A model generated the notes under the pieces. It had not been told where the DNA came from and did no database searches. It saw only the letters and a list, made by a program, of their open reading frames with translations. Of a stretch of DNA of 64,000 nucleotides, positions 14,509 through 28,305 are shown piece after piece (within the stretch, counting starts at the first letter, position 1; every line of letters begins with the position of its first letter). The stretch is from Vespula vulgaris (lineage: Eukaryota; Arthropoda; Insecta; Hymenoptera; Vespidae). The stretch spans positions 7,580,001 to 7,644,000 of the forward strand of contig NC_066588.1 of the NCBI RefSeq assembly GCF_905475345.1, written 5' to 3'. The translations under genes were made by a program, and so were the position numbers.

Positions 14509-15579
14509 ATTAGAGGGAATAAATTTGAATTGTCCGTCTTTAAGTTCATTGCTAAACACACACACATATATACACAAACACAAACGTACATATATATCCG
14601 CGTATTGGACGCGTTTATCGGGGCCACCAATCTATTAGGGCAAGTCCGGAGAAGGGCGAAAGCTCGAATTTATGCCGCGACTACAAATCTTGGCTTGGCT
14701 CGGCTCAGAAAGGGAGAGGGAGAGGGAGGGAGGGAGAGAGAGAGAGAGAAAGAGAGAGAAAGGGGAGTTGGAAACCAAGTAGATCGGAGTGGAGCACGAA
14801 GCAGCAGGCTAGAGCTCGATTCTAGGGACTCCTCGAGCTCCAGATTCTACTACGGTAATCGATTACCGGACGAAAACACCTCTATTACAAATCCACAGCT
14901 GTCTCGTACGCCCATACTTCCTGTAACGTATAGGAAATCCTAATTAATGACTCGTTCATGCTCGAGCACGAACGACGACGAACGTCTCGGCGCAAGAACG
15001 TCGAGCCTCCTCTAAAGAGAGAGAAAGACAAAGAGAAAGCCTTCCATATCAAGAAAACACATTTCAAACGATCGACATTCCGGCTCATGGAGAAGCAACT
15101 GACTCCTCCCTTGAATTTTATCCTAAAGCCAGATAGAACTGGAATCTTCGCTAGAATCTCTCTTGCACTTGTGGTAACAGCTTTTCCCTGGTTACCAAGG
15201 GAGACGGAGAGATCTTACTAGAGGAGGAACAGAGAATCGTCCTAGAGTAGATTTTGGCTGGAACGGTAGCAACGGCAACTGGGGAGCAACTGCCGTAAAT
15301 AATAGCAGACTAAGCCTTTCTCGTAGATTTCGATGCGGCTGGAAGAGAAGGACTTCTCTCAGACTGGTCCAGGTTGAACGTACGCTTTTCTATGGAACGA
15401 AACCGCCTATCCTCAAGATTACGTTGAAAGTTTAACAGCCATGGTTACTCAGACCTTCTTGGCAAAGTGTGGTGAGGCTTTGGGTTAGCCCGCAGCTTTA
15501 TTAGCCCTGATAATGTCCCTGCGGTGAACATACGTTCCTGTTTACCGCTGGAAACCGCTCAACGTCATGTGCCACTTGC

Positions 15580-15622
<43 letters not shown>

Positions 15623-16206
15623 TCCTCTCTCTTCCTCTTTCTCTCGTTTTCTCTTACATTAAATGTTCATTCGAGCATATCGACCAAACGCACCTTCGTT
15701 TCCTCCCTTTCTCATCGAATATAAAATAGAGAAATACGTGATAGTAGAAAACGCTAGCTTGCGATTATCGTAGACTCCGAGATGCGTTCGTCGACTGTAA
15801 TATTCGGCATAACTTGGCTGGTAACGAGACATCACCTCCCCCATCCACCCTATCCCATCCAGAGAATTATTCGTCTACCATACGCACCATTTCACAGAAT
15901 GTGCAATCTTCCTTGATTCCATACGCAAAGTGAATTGTTGTAGCGAAAAGCCGAAGTTCCGAGGATTCCACCTTGTTACACGAATTCCAGTTTGAACCAA
16001 CCGACCGACTCTCCGGCATGAATTTAGTTCGTAGGTGCGGCAAGCCGAATCTTCGATCTACCTCGCTGGATTTTCAAATCCCCCATTGATTATTCATGAA
16101 AAGCCAATAACCCGAATAGATCAGCAATATTATCATTCGTCGGTAGGTAGAAATAAATGCTTCCAAACAGGATTTTCTTTTTCTCTCTCTCTCTCTCTCT
16201 CTCTCC

Positions 16207-16238
<32 letters not shown>

Positions 16239-16673
16239 TTCTATATGTGTTTCTTCCCTTCCATTTCTCTCCTTCTATTATTCTTTCTTTGTGAAAAATT
16301 AAAAATCATTCTTTGAAAGAATAAACTTCGATTTACTTCCGACAAAATCAATGTCATCGCTTCCGTGATAAAGGATCTCTGCGTATTAACGTCATAAAAA
16401 TAACTGTAAATTACCGGCTGACGAGCTTATTGTACGATTACAGCGACGCCAGGGGATTATACGCCTCCATAAAGAGATGTATCGCAGCGGTTTATTGCGT
16501 AATCCCGAGAGAAAAGATAGCTACTCTTCGGGAAATGCTCGGTTTGTGTCATTATGAGAAGAACCATTAAATTGTCGTTAGTGTCTTAAGGGAAACGTAA
16601 GGGCTATACGTACGAACGAACTATACTACTATGGTCACGATTCTCTAACAACAACAACAACTACAAGTACTAG

Positions 16674-16720
<47 letters not shown>

Positions 16721-17987
16721 GTACTACTACTACTACACTATTACTTCTACTACTACTACAATGCAACTAAAATAAGAAGAAAGAAGAAATCCATTTAAGC
16801 ATAGAGTTCGTTTTAATGTCCCACATTTGTTGGAATTCGAGCTCGACGATCGAATCCATTTACTTCGCTATGTGCTTCATTTATAATCGCACTTTTTATC
16901 CACAAGATTCACACTTTTTCATATATATATATTTCATATACATATATATATATATATATGTATGTATATTTATATGTATATATATATTTATATGTACATA
17001 TGTATGTATATATATATATATATATTTATATGTATATATACTCTATCGTCTTTGTACGTATGTGAAAGTATTAGAAAAAAGAAGCTTCTACATACTATGA
17101 ATAAAAAAGAACAGAGTTATAAAAGGACGGCTCGCGTTGAATATAGTTAAACTAATGAAATATACCCTCAACGCGTCTCCATTATCATGATTATGATTAT
17201 TTTCTATAGGAACTGTCGCTGTGCTGATCTTTCGGTACATGTCGTTTTAACAGGAATATTTTGCAGGAGGGTGATACGGCAGGAGTTAAAGGCCACAGTA
17301 GCAAAGAAAAGAGAAAGAAAAAGAGAACGGGGGTTGATGAGAGCTTAGACGAGAGTGTGTAAGTGTACCAAAATACAAAGCAACCTAGCTAAAAACGTTA
17401 TCTAATTTACCCTTTATTAAAAATATGTTTCGTACTTTCTCTTACTTCTCTTACCTCTTTTTAATATACTTTCTATTATATACATACATATATATATTTA
17501 TATATATAAATATACTTATATATATATATACACATCTTAACTTTTGAAATACATTTCCCCCCACACAACGTTTATATTATATTACTCTCTTATATCCTTG
17601 TTGTATTTATTACTTATCATAATTATTATTATTCGCTCTAATACCTTTCCATTTTCATTCTTCATACTTGTATAACATTTGAATACGTGCGCAGAGAAAT
17701 ATACGAGCGACGTCGACCATCGATCCTTCGAACCATTCGATTTTTACATCCTCTTTTTAGAGCTACGCTTCGACGCTTCTATCTTTCTCCGTGCACATAC
17801 AGCCGTTCTCTCTTTCGTCCTTGTACTTGTCGTAAAAAAAAAAATATGACGCGAGAATAACGGGATAAAAATTAGAAGAGAATGCCATTAATGTAAATTA
17901 GTGCCTAAATTAAACGGCAGATCGTGCCGAGAGTCACATTAAACGAGAGATGTTCTTTCTCAATCTCTGTCTCTCTTTCTCTTTCTT

Positions 17988-18025
<38 letters not shown>

Positions 18026-18041
18026 TCTCTGTATCTCTCTC

Positions 18042-18092
<51 letters not shown>

Positions 18093-19264
18093 ATAAAATA
18101 AAATTTTCTTTCTTTAGATTATTGCATATAAAAATTATCTCTACCCAACCCCCATAACATATATAGCAGCACGTTAATGAAAAATTTAAATAATAGTAAA
18201 TAATTATCTAAATTAACGAGCGAGCGAACTGCTGTTTATAACGTAATTAGAGTTATTTCAAGAACGGATTGGTAGTTTGATTTCTGCCATTATTATTTTA
18301 TAGACGTGTAAAGTAACGCGCAAGAAATGAATAGAATGTTACGTGAATGTACGTATTTAGTATATTTAATAACGTAATTCAGAACCTCAGAAGTAATTTT
18401 TCTATGTCGTAACTTGTTTTTTTCATATTTTTTTTCGTTTTTTGTTTTTTTATAATATATATTAATTTTGATATGCATGCTCACATATATTTAATTATAT
18501 TGGACATTATGATAACGTGGAAAATATGAAACGTTACGAGATAATAAAAAATGCATATATGGGTGCAGGGTAGAAGCGTATGTATTCTCGTGAAAGAAGG
18601 AGGAAAGAGAGAGTTGTACAATCACCAAGGTAAAAGAAATCAATTCTTTTTTCACTCTTTTTGCTCTATTCTTATTACGTTCTTTTTTCTTTTCTCTCTG
18701 GCTCACATTCTCTATCACTCATTTTTCCATTTTCTCCATTTTTTTCATATTTCCGATACATCCTTCGAAATTTTCATAGTAATACCAATGGGAAAACAAA
18801 ATTTGAATACATCATGTGAGCCTTTTTTTAATGAAAAATCTTCTACATTCTTCTGCACAATCTCTTATTTATTTTCACAATTATATTTTTAAATCTAACT
18901 CGAGTGCCAATTCCGCACATTTGTACATATATTTTTAACCTGCTGGACTACGTTACCACTACATTTATCTTTCCCCTTTCTTTCTTTCTTTCTTTTTTTC
19001 TTTACCTTTCTTTCTTTATTTCTTACTTTCTTCTATTTTTTTTCTTTCTTTTTTCTCTCTTTTTTAAGAGACATTATTACGTGCACCTTCAACTAACGTG
19101 CACAATTTTACATGAAATCTTTTTCTCTCTCGATTTTCTTCAGCTAGTTAGACTTGTACCTTTAGAAGTACGAAGTTTCGATGGTGTAGCTATTTTACAG
19201 ACAAGATACTTCGGCCGTACCTTTTGTGAAGCGTTACAAAGCAATACGGGTATATATACTTTAC

Positions 19265-19319
<55 letters not shown>

Positions 19320-19620
19320 ACAACGTAGAACAATATCTACGTAAGAGAAATATATCCAATAAAACTTGTTACGAAAGTTTCTACTTCATTTAACGTGGCC
19401 GTTACGTCTACGTTATCTAATGAAAGTCGGCGTAACTTACAAAACGAGAGCAACGTTGGACATCTTTTAATTTCAATATTCCAGAAAATCGTACGAAAAG
19501 AAAGAACTTCTTTCTTATTAGAGGACAATAAAAAAGAAACGTAAAAGATCACAATGAATATTTTGAACGTTAGAACACTGATAATAAAACTAGAAACTAT
19601 GGTAGGCAAATGTATGCATG

Positions 19621-19675
<55 letters not shown>

Positions 19676-21232
19676 ATATAATGTGCATATATAGGTACGA
19701 ACGCGCGAAAACGTTGATAAAAAAGGAAAAATATCTAGAAAGCAAAACTTTTTACTTTAGCAAGAAAGGGCCAGAAAGCTGAAAAATAAAACTTCTAAGA
19801 ACGTTCGTCGTTTGTGTCTAGTAATCTTCTATACATATATCATTGAATGAAGAAGAAGAAGAACAAGAAGAAGAACAAGAAGAACAAGAAGAAGGAGAAA
19901 AAAGAAAAACGACAAAAGAGGGTAGGTACGAAAAGGAGAGCTAATGTCCACTTAGAGCGTTTCTAGCATGAATTTAGTCGTGGTGGAATATTGGCGCGCA
20001 GCAGGAGTGGCCGGTGCCAACGAAACTTCAAGTATCCTCGTTATTTAAGGGTGTAAGAGTTACGTACATTCGAGTTTCATCGTCGACATCAGCGAAGAAA
20101 CCATTCGCCATAAACTGGAGGAAAAGTGGAAACTTCTTTCTACGGTTGAAGGAGAGTCGAAGCCAGAGAAAGAAAGAGAGACAAGGAGTGTGTGTGTAAG
20201 AGAGAGAGAGAGAGAGAGAAGATTAGAAAAAGAGAAGAGAGAGAGAGCGAGAGAGAGAGAGAGAGAGAAAGAGAAAATACGAAACGAAGAAAGCATCGTA
20301 AAACTCTAATATCGTTGCCCTCCGTTTCTTATTTCTGACCGCGTGTTATCTCGGCCGTGTTCATCTTCTCTTTCTCCCTCCTTTCCTCTTTCTTTTTTTT
20401 TTGTTTCGTTTTTTCCTTTCCTTCCATCTTTCTTTCCCTCATTCGAGAGACTAGAATTACGTTGCTTTATTGGAGGATCGCGCGATCGTCAGGAAATTTC
20501 GAGTTTACTCCCGAATTTCTTGTTGATCTTTCACCTCTTCTCTCTCCTTCTTTCTCTCTGTCTCTCTGTCTATCTGTCTGTCTGTCTGCCTGTCTCTCTC
20601 TCTCTCTCTCTTTTCCTGTCTCTCTCTTTCTCGATTTCTTTTTCTCTATTTCTCTTGGGTGCGGAACTGTGCCGAGTTATCGTACATTCGAGGGAATAAA
20701 AAGTTCGGTATAACCGCTAGATAAATCCAGTTAGCAGAGTGGTAAGTGATTCCGAATGGATAAGAATAAAGTATCACCGGAGCGAATTCGCGACCCGTCC
20801 AACGATTTATGATTGATCACGAGAAGAGAAAGAGAGAACGAGAGAGGGAGAGAGGGAGAGAGGGAGAGAGGGAGAGAGGGAGAAAGGGAGAGAGGGAGAG
20901 AGGGAGAGAGAGAGAGAAGTTCGTTCAGAGTTTTATCACGCTATTATCTACGATTAGCTAGCTCGTGAAATCGTACGACCGCGACTGCGTTTTCTCTCAC
21001 GTAAGCTTCGTCGATGTAATCAATTTTCAGAAGAATTATTATACTACCTAATGCATACAAAAATCGTGGAGAGAAAATTAAAAAAAAAAGAAAAGGAAGT
21101 GGGAGAAAAAAGAAAATTACATTTAACATCGAGAAAATTTTTTTGGAGAACAGTTAACAAATCACTTTGGAGTTAAAAAAAAAAAGAGAAGTAGGACGTC
21201 ATCGGTAAAGATAAGTCCCGATACCCTTCTCC

Positions 21233-21283
<51 letters not shown>

Positions 21284-22868
21284 TCATTCTCGTTTCTTTC
21301 ACATCGAATATTATATCTCGCATACCAATCGATCTCATCTCCTTGAACGTCCCTATTTTAAAGCCGATTTTCATTCACGGTGCACCACTCGCGAAAAAAC
21401 TCTTTGATAGTTCGCATAGCCACGATTTTCGGCGGCTTTCTTACTCTATTTTTTAACCTAATAAGCTTCGAATCTACGCAGCTTTAGAATGATAAACGTA
21501 ACGATCGCTCGAATCGATCGTACATCTTCTAACATGGATAAAACGACGATTATTTATTTACTTATAAAAAGTAATTAAACGACCGTAATTTCGTCGGAAA
21601 TAACAAGATTTTTAACAAAAATCTATCTACTGAATATTTTGTTGAGATCTTACGACAAAGAAAAAAGGAAAAGGAATTTAATCGGTACGAATAATCGCTT
21701 AACATTTTTATGCGATCGATGAACAACGATTATTGTTCTTCGATACGTCCGAACGTAATACAAAACATATTGGCCAATATCAGCGTGAACAACGTCGATC
21801 GATATTGGTGCAATGTTTTCTACTACGATAAAAATCTCTCACAAGATTTTTACTACATCTCTAAACCCACATTTATATCGCGGGGCCAGTTACTGCTTTG
21901 CTTGCGAAATTTTTTCAATATTTTTCAACATATATGCATATATATATATATATATACACATATATATATATATAACAATATCTAACATTCTAATTCGCAA
22001 TTTCTCTTCTCAGGTATTCTGTACATAAAATTGTATAATTAACAAAACTCACGTATTTTCCTTATTTTTCGTATAATAATTCTTGAGAATCGTAAGGAGG
22101 CAAAATAATTTTGCATGCTCTCTGTATAGGTAACTTTTAAAGTGCAACAGGTAGTAGAAGTGAATCTTTCTTTATTTATATTTTTTTTCTTTCTTGCATC
22201 TTGCCGATCAAATGCTTGCCGATTAAATAATGACGACGAATCGATAAAAGCGAGCGATACTCAATAAAAAGAACGAAATTGAAAGAACAGATTCGAAAAA
22301 TCCATCAAATCAAATATTTGCATGCATTGAAAGTAGGAAAAAAAAAGGAAGAAGAAAAAAAAAGTTGGAAAAAACTAGTCGGACATCGTCCATCTACGTA
22401 CGTCTTATCTAAAGAGATAAGAAATCGGTTCCTTCTAACAAACGAACTTCCGGTGATTTTTGCTTCGTCAAATCGGTGTTCCCGATAAAGAGAAGAAAGA
22501 AAAAGAAGAAAGGATCGGTTTTTTCTAAGGAATCTTACCAGTAGAAACGAACTGACACTCTGTAAAAAGTGGGAATAACGTCCGTCGGGCAATAAAGAGA
22601 TAATGCCGAGCTTTGTGAAAAGAAGGGGACAGTCCCTTCGTGGTAAGTTCTTAACGGGACGTCCAGCCGTTCTGAGAGGAGCTTCCATCCCCCAGAACGA
22701 GGCAATTACAGAGCCGTGGTTTACCGGTCGCGTTTACACCCGTAGCTTGCTTCTCCGTATAGGTTAAGCCCCAGTGCGATCGTAAACTTAGCTGACGCGG
22801 TCCAACCTCTTTGGTATTGCCGTTCGATATCTCGAGCTCGCGTCGTCGTAGTCGTGGTCTTCGTCATA

Positions 22869-22904
<36 letters not shown>

Positions 22905-23583
22905 TCTAGCCTCGACCATCGTCGTGAAAACTCGCTTGACCCCCTTCGTAGTATCAGTAAAAGGAGAAGTGCAAGAAAGAGGAAGAACGAGGGATGGGTC
23001 AGGGATAGAATGAAGAAGGAGGGGAGAATGGAAGGGGCTGAGATAGCTGTCAGATCCATTGCATCGGAAGAAATATCTATTTTCGCGTATATCCACGTGA
23101 ATCCCTGGTGGACACACTGTGACAATTTTTCTACCTTTTTCATATTAAATATAGAAACAAGATGGGGGAAAAAGGAGTGGAAAAGTATTACATCGAATTC
23201 GCAGGAATCAAAGTATCATCGTCTTTCTCTCCTCTCACCCCTTCTTCTTCTTCTTCTTCTTCTTCTTCTTCTTCTTCTTCTTCTTCTTCTTCTATCCCTC
23301 GTGCCTGTCTAGTCGAAACAAGCTCGTAGCAAATCGGAACGGAAATCGATCGATCGATTCATCCAATGGTGTACGACACGATCGCGTCCATTATGCGATT
23401 AATATCAAGACACATATTAATTCGCTTTTGAATAACGTTATTAATGACCGAAGTGCGGAAGCACGACGACGTACGATTAAATCGGTCGAGAGTAGTAGGG
23501 GTGGTAGTAGTAGTAGTAGTGATAGTATTAGTATTAGTAGTAGTAGTAGTAGTAGCAGCAGTAGTAGTAGTAGTAGCAGTAGC

Positions 23584-23620
<37 letters not shown>

Positions 23621-25392
23621 ATAGTAGTAATTCTCGTTCGAATAACACCGCGCTCAGTAGCCGTAACACACGACGAAGATTATTAATCTAGCTCTGTAAT
23701 AAAAAGTAACGGAACGTGTAAACCGAAACTAACGAATTAATAATTTCGCTTAAGTGCCATTCCTCGCGTTGCAACGACGCATAGCCCTTTTCCTCTTTCG
23801 CGTGAGATAACGAAATTTAGCCGCTTTCAACCGCCGTTACTCCGACTTTACTCAGAACAGAACAGAAACGAACATGCTCGTTTTTTTTTTTCTTTCCTAT
23901 GTGTCTATCTCCTTTTCTTCTTTTTTTTCGCAGCGAACGCAAAGCCGCTAACATTCGACGAGGTATACAATCAAAGCAGTCCGACCAACTGCACAGTTTA
24001 CTGTGGCGGTTTGACCAATGGTTTGACAGAGGAGCTCATGCAGAAGACGTTCTCGCCGTTTGGATCTATCCAGGAGATTCGTGTATTTAAGGACAAGGGA
24101 TACGCCTTCATCAGGTAAATTACTAGCCGTTATTGAGGGTGACGTTTTCTGTGTGTGTGTGTGTGTGTGTCTTTTTCTCTCCCTCTCGCAGAATAAGCGT
24201 ATGCTGAGTAAAAGAGAAAGAGAGAAAGAGGAGAAGAGGAAAGGAGTAAGAATGTACACGAACCGTTAATTATTCGCCGGATATCTCGCTAGTAATAGGG
24301 ATAGTCTCCAAGAAATCTTTCGGTATCATCCTCTGTGCAAATCCTCCGAACTCCAGCATTCACATGCGTCGCGTCGTTTCAAGGCTTCGCGATATCCCTT
24401 AAGACTACATCGTGTCGGCGTAGTCGAAACGAAGCGACGACGTACGTCACCGGTGTGTCTCGTTTTCCTGGTGTACACTATGGAATGACAGAAATTCCCT
24501 CGAGCGAGTTAGACCCGACACGCGTTTCCTCGCGTGACTAGACGTCTCGTCTCGATTCGTAGATAAAGAGAAAAAAAGAGAAACAGAAAGAGAGGGGATC
24601 GATGATCAAGAAAGAGATAGAGAATAACGAAACGCACGATCCAACGATCGTTTGTAACTTTGACACGCGGTAAACCGAAGGAATTTCTTTTTCTTGGAGC
24701 AAAAGCTCACGTCAAATCATCACGAAAGATGACATTCTTTCTCTCACTCTCTCCCTCTCTCTGTCTTTCTCTTTTTCTCGAGACCTACCTTCAAATGGTT
24801 CCGCCATTTTCAACGATATATGTAGATATATTATAGATATTATATACACATACACACCCACACATGCAGGCACATATATATATATATATAACTTGATTAA
24901 TAGTTCTCCTTTAGCGTTGCACACCCAACGATTATGATCGGCCCACAAAATTTGGGTCACGATTCTTGTCTGACAAGAAATATGGCGACGCCTTCGAGAA
25001 TCCGTCGAGCATTCGTAACTCTCAAAGGCGTATCTATATCCCTTAAAGACAGCCGCGACCTACCTCAGGACGAACTGTCGAGAGCTGTGGGAGGGTCGTG
25101 ATCTGAAACGAGGGATAGAAAAGGACGATGAAGTAGATCGAGGGAAGGAGTGAGACGAAAGAAAAGAGAGAAGGACTGATAGGGAAGGAAAAACCCTTTC
25201 TTCTAACCTCTCTCCTTCTTTCTCTTTTCTATCGCACTCGTTTCTCGCACACGTTATACCCCATTCAGCATTCTTTACTCTCTTCTATCCTCCCCTCTGA
25301 ACGATCGTCTACCCCTTATCCTTCCGTCGCCATTGCCGTCGCCATCGTCGTCGTCGTCTTCTTCTTCTTCTTCTTCTTCTTCTTCATCGTCG

Positions 25393-25424
<32 letters not shown>

Positions 25425-26197
25425 TTAGTCTACCCACCCCCGAAGCGTTCCGCTCTCGGTGTGTCTGCCACAGTTCCGCCACCCGTGGACAATGTCCGTC
25501 GTTCAGATATCTTCCGTCTAATTGCTCTTCCTCCTACCATTCTTCCGGTACCGTGGCATCATCCCCACCCTTTACCCGGAAGCGAATATCTCGGGATGAC
25601 GTATGGACTTACTTCTGGGCTTGGTTCGCTCCGCGAAAAGGGACACCGAGGGAAGAGTTGAGAAGAGTGAGAAATAGAAAGAGAAAGAGAAAGAAAAAAA
25701 GAAAAAGAAAGAGAAAGAGAAAAAAAAGAAAAAGAAAGAGAAAGAGAGGGTTGGAGAGTGAGAAAGGATCCTTTCTTCTTCGCGAAAAGAAAGAATCTTA
25801 TCTGCTGCTGGTTATCGCTCGAGTTCGGCTCTCGCCAAAGAGGGTTGAGGGTGAAAGGGGTGAGTCTTTGCTGACGACGACCATACTTCCTTCTACTTGA
25901 CGATCACGGACGCAAAAGAGAGAAAGAGAGAGAAAAAGAGAGAAAGAGAAATCGTTCGAACCATTCCATTGTGTTGTCCCGATCGTGAACGTTAAAAGTG
26001 ACCTAATCTTCGCGAACTTGCAATAATTCTTCGCCTCCGACTATCCCAGCAAATTCGGCACGAGCCGCCACTGCCCTTTTACGATCCCTTTTAATCCCCG
26101 TCCCGAATTCGATGGATACAATGTGCGCGTCATGTCCAAACTTCCGTTGCGTTTATCCAATAAAATTTATTGTTGCTGTTCAATCGCTTATCGCGAT

Positions 26198-26243
<46 letters not shown>

Positions 26244-26727
26244 CTCTCACCCTCTTTCTCTCTCTTTCCCTCTGTCAGTAAAAAGAGTGAGGACACCGAT
26301 ATAAAACGAGCTCGTGCGCTTCTGCGCTCACGTTCGCGCTCCGCTGAAGGCACGTAAAAACGTTTTACAACTCATCACCGTGCCTGTAACTTTCCAATAT
26401 AAAAATTTATATCGATCGTCGCGAGGAATAACGCGAATGAGATATACCTAGTAGCAGCCAACGATTTTACAACGGCACCATGTTATATACATGATAGTGT
26501 GCGAGAGTATTAGTTACGTGTTTGTTTCAAAAGAACGTCCTACGTGTTATTTTAATGAATCGCTAATGCATCCATACAAGCTCGCTCGTTTATTACTGCA
26601 GGCAATTTTAATTCTGACTATGTTTTAATATACATTTATAGATACAGTACACATACACATATATTTATCTATATGTACGTATAGGTATATACGTTAAAAG
26701 GTTAAGACCTTTGTGGTAGGTTCAATG

Positions 26728-26771
<44 letters not shown>

Positions 26772-28210
26772 GCAATATCATCCCTTCTTTCGAAGATTCT
26801 CAAAAGCTTTGTATTTCTCGTTAAAGCACGAAATTTGATTAACTCCGTAGCCTACGGCGCGAGTAGGTATCCGTACACGAGATTATCTTTATAATGCCTC
26901 TAAAAACGACGTGTTTATGTCCAACCGTGTGGCATAACATATCCCCGAGTTTGCCCAACGATGGCAAAACCCCTTCCCTTGATTCTTGGGTAAATGCCAA
27001 ACGGCAAACCTTAACTTCCCCGTAATTGAAGGGCTCGATATATAAGGCTCCGTACGCGTGTCGGTAAATACAATCTACTTACCCTCCGTTCTAAAGGTTA
27101 AATCCCTTCTTTATAGCCAGGATATATATCGGATGCATTGTAAAAGTTACTCGGGTTACGTATAACGTAAAACCAGCGACGAAGATTTTTATATTCGGAC
27201 GGTAACGAAAAGAGAAGAAGAGAGACGAAAAAAAAATTTCAAAGAAAAAGGAAGAAGAAAATTCGGAAAGTGCATTTCCTTCGGGTAAAACGACGGCATA
27301 CTTTCTCGTTGGATTGTAAAAATATCAAAAGCTAAGGCGAGATAGGGAAAAGTACGATTTAACATTGGAATGCCAGCAACGAATCCGGTAATCCGGATTC
27401 GGAAGATTCACAATTATCGTGGTCATTCGTGCACACAGTAAATTCGCATAAATTAAATGGTTGGAGTCCCTTAGAACGCCAGTGGCCAGCCATTCTACAA
27501 AGGTACGGTAATAAGGTCCGGTGTAACTGGTGGAAAGAGTACCGAATTATTCCGTGGATTCTCTCTTTCGATTTAGTATACGACGCATATACGTACTTAT
27601 ATGTACATATCGAAAAGGAACGCCAAGAGTAGAATATAAAGGTCTCCTCTACTACTCTCTACTACGATCTTTCTCTGGTAGTTAATCTACATTTCGCTCG
27701 ACTTACTTTCAGGTTTTCCACCAAGGAATCGGCCACGCACGCTATTGTGGCGGTACACAACACGGACATCAATGGGCAGACGGTGAAATGCAGCTGGGGA
27801 AAAGAAAGCGGAGATCCCAACAATGCTCAACAAACTGGACAGGTAAACGACCCTTAAGAAATTGGATCATTTAGATAAAACGATTAGAATATCGTCCGAA
27901 AGTTACGACCATACTTTACTCTCAATGGGCAGTATTTGACCTTATAAAAGTTCATAAAAGACTCAGTGAAATGCACGAGTGGTCATTGATCTCGTTTCTC
28001 TTGGACACATCCGTCTTGCACCGTCGAAATAGATACAAAAGGGCTGAGAGAAATCAAGAGAGCAGATCGTGAAAACTCGTCGGTTCAGAACTAGTGGAAG
28101 AAGGAAGTAATTACTAAGTTCGATTCCGGTCCTAGTTCCATCCGGTCATCTCTAACTCAGACTCCGCTATCCACTGTCGCTAAAGCAGAAATATGACCAG
28201 GTCGTTGCCA

Positions 28211-28305
<95 letters not shown>

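Larger units (their letters stand above)
3987..23933 (+). other. Rox8: Rox8 large intron (about 19.9 kb)
   Basis: The intron starts gtgagt and ends ttttcgcag. It is filled with simple repeats separated by unique islands of 200-600 bp (for example 5200-6000, 7080-7450, 16320-16600, 21300-21900) in which no coding exon was recognised apart from the candidate at 17254-17358. Long open frames here are artefacts of (CT)n and (GA)n, which lack stop codons in most frames. Confidence 0.85.

Noticed and set aside
17267..17355. In-frame reading EGDTAGVKG... with a Lys/Arg-rich tail as an extra Rox8 linker exon
   Set aside because: The GVKG resembles the fly Rox8 linker, but this frame needs phase 0 whereas the upstream Rox8 exon ends in phase 1, and the downstream phase also fails.
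23391..23691. Poly-Ser, poly-Val and poly-Leu frames
   Set aside because: They are alternative translations of the (AGT)n array; no flanking domain and no splice context for a Rox8 exon.
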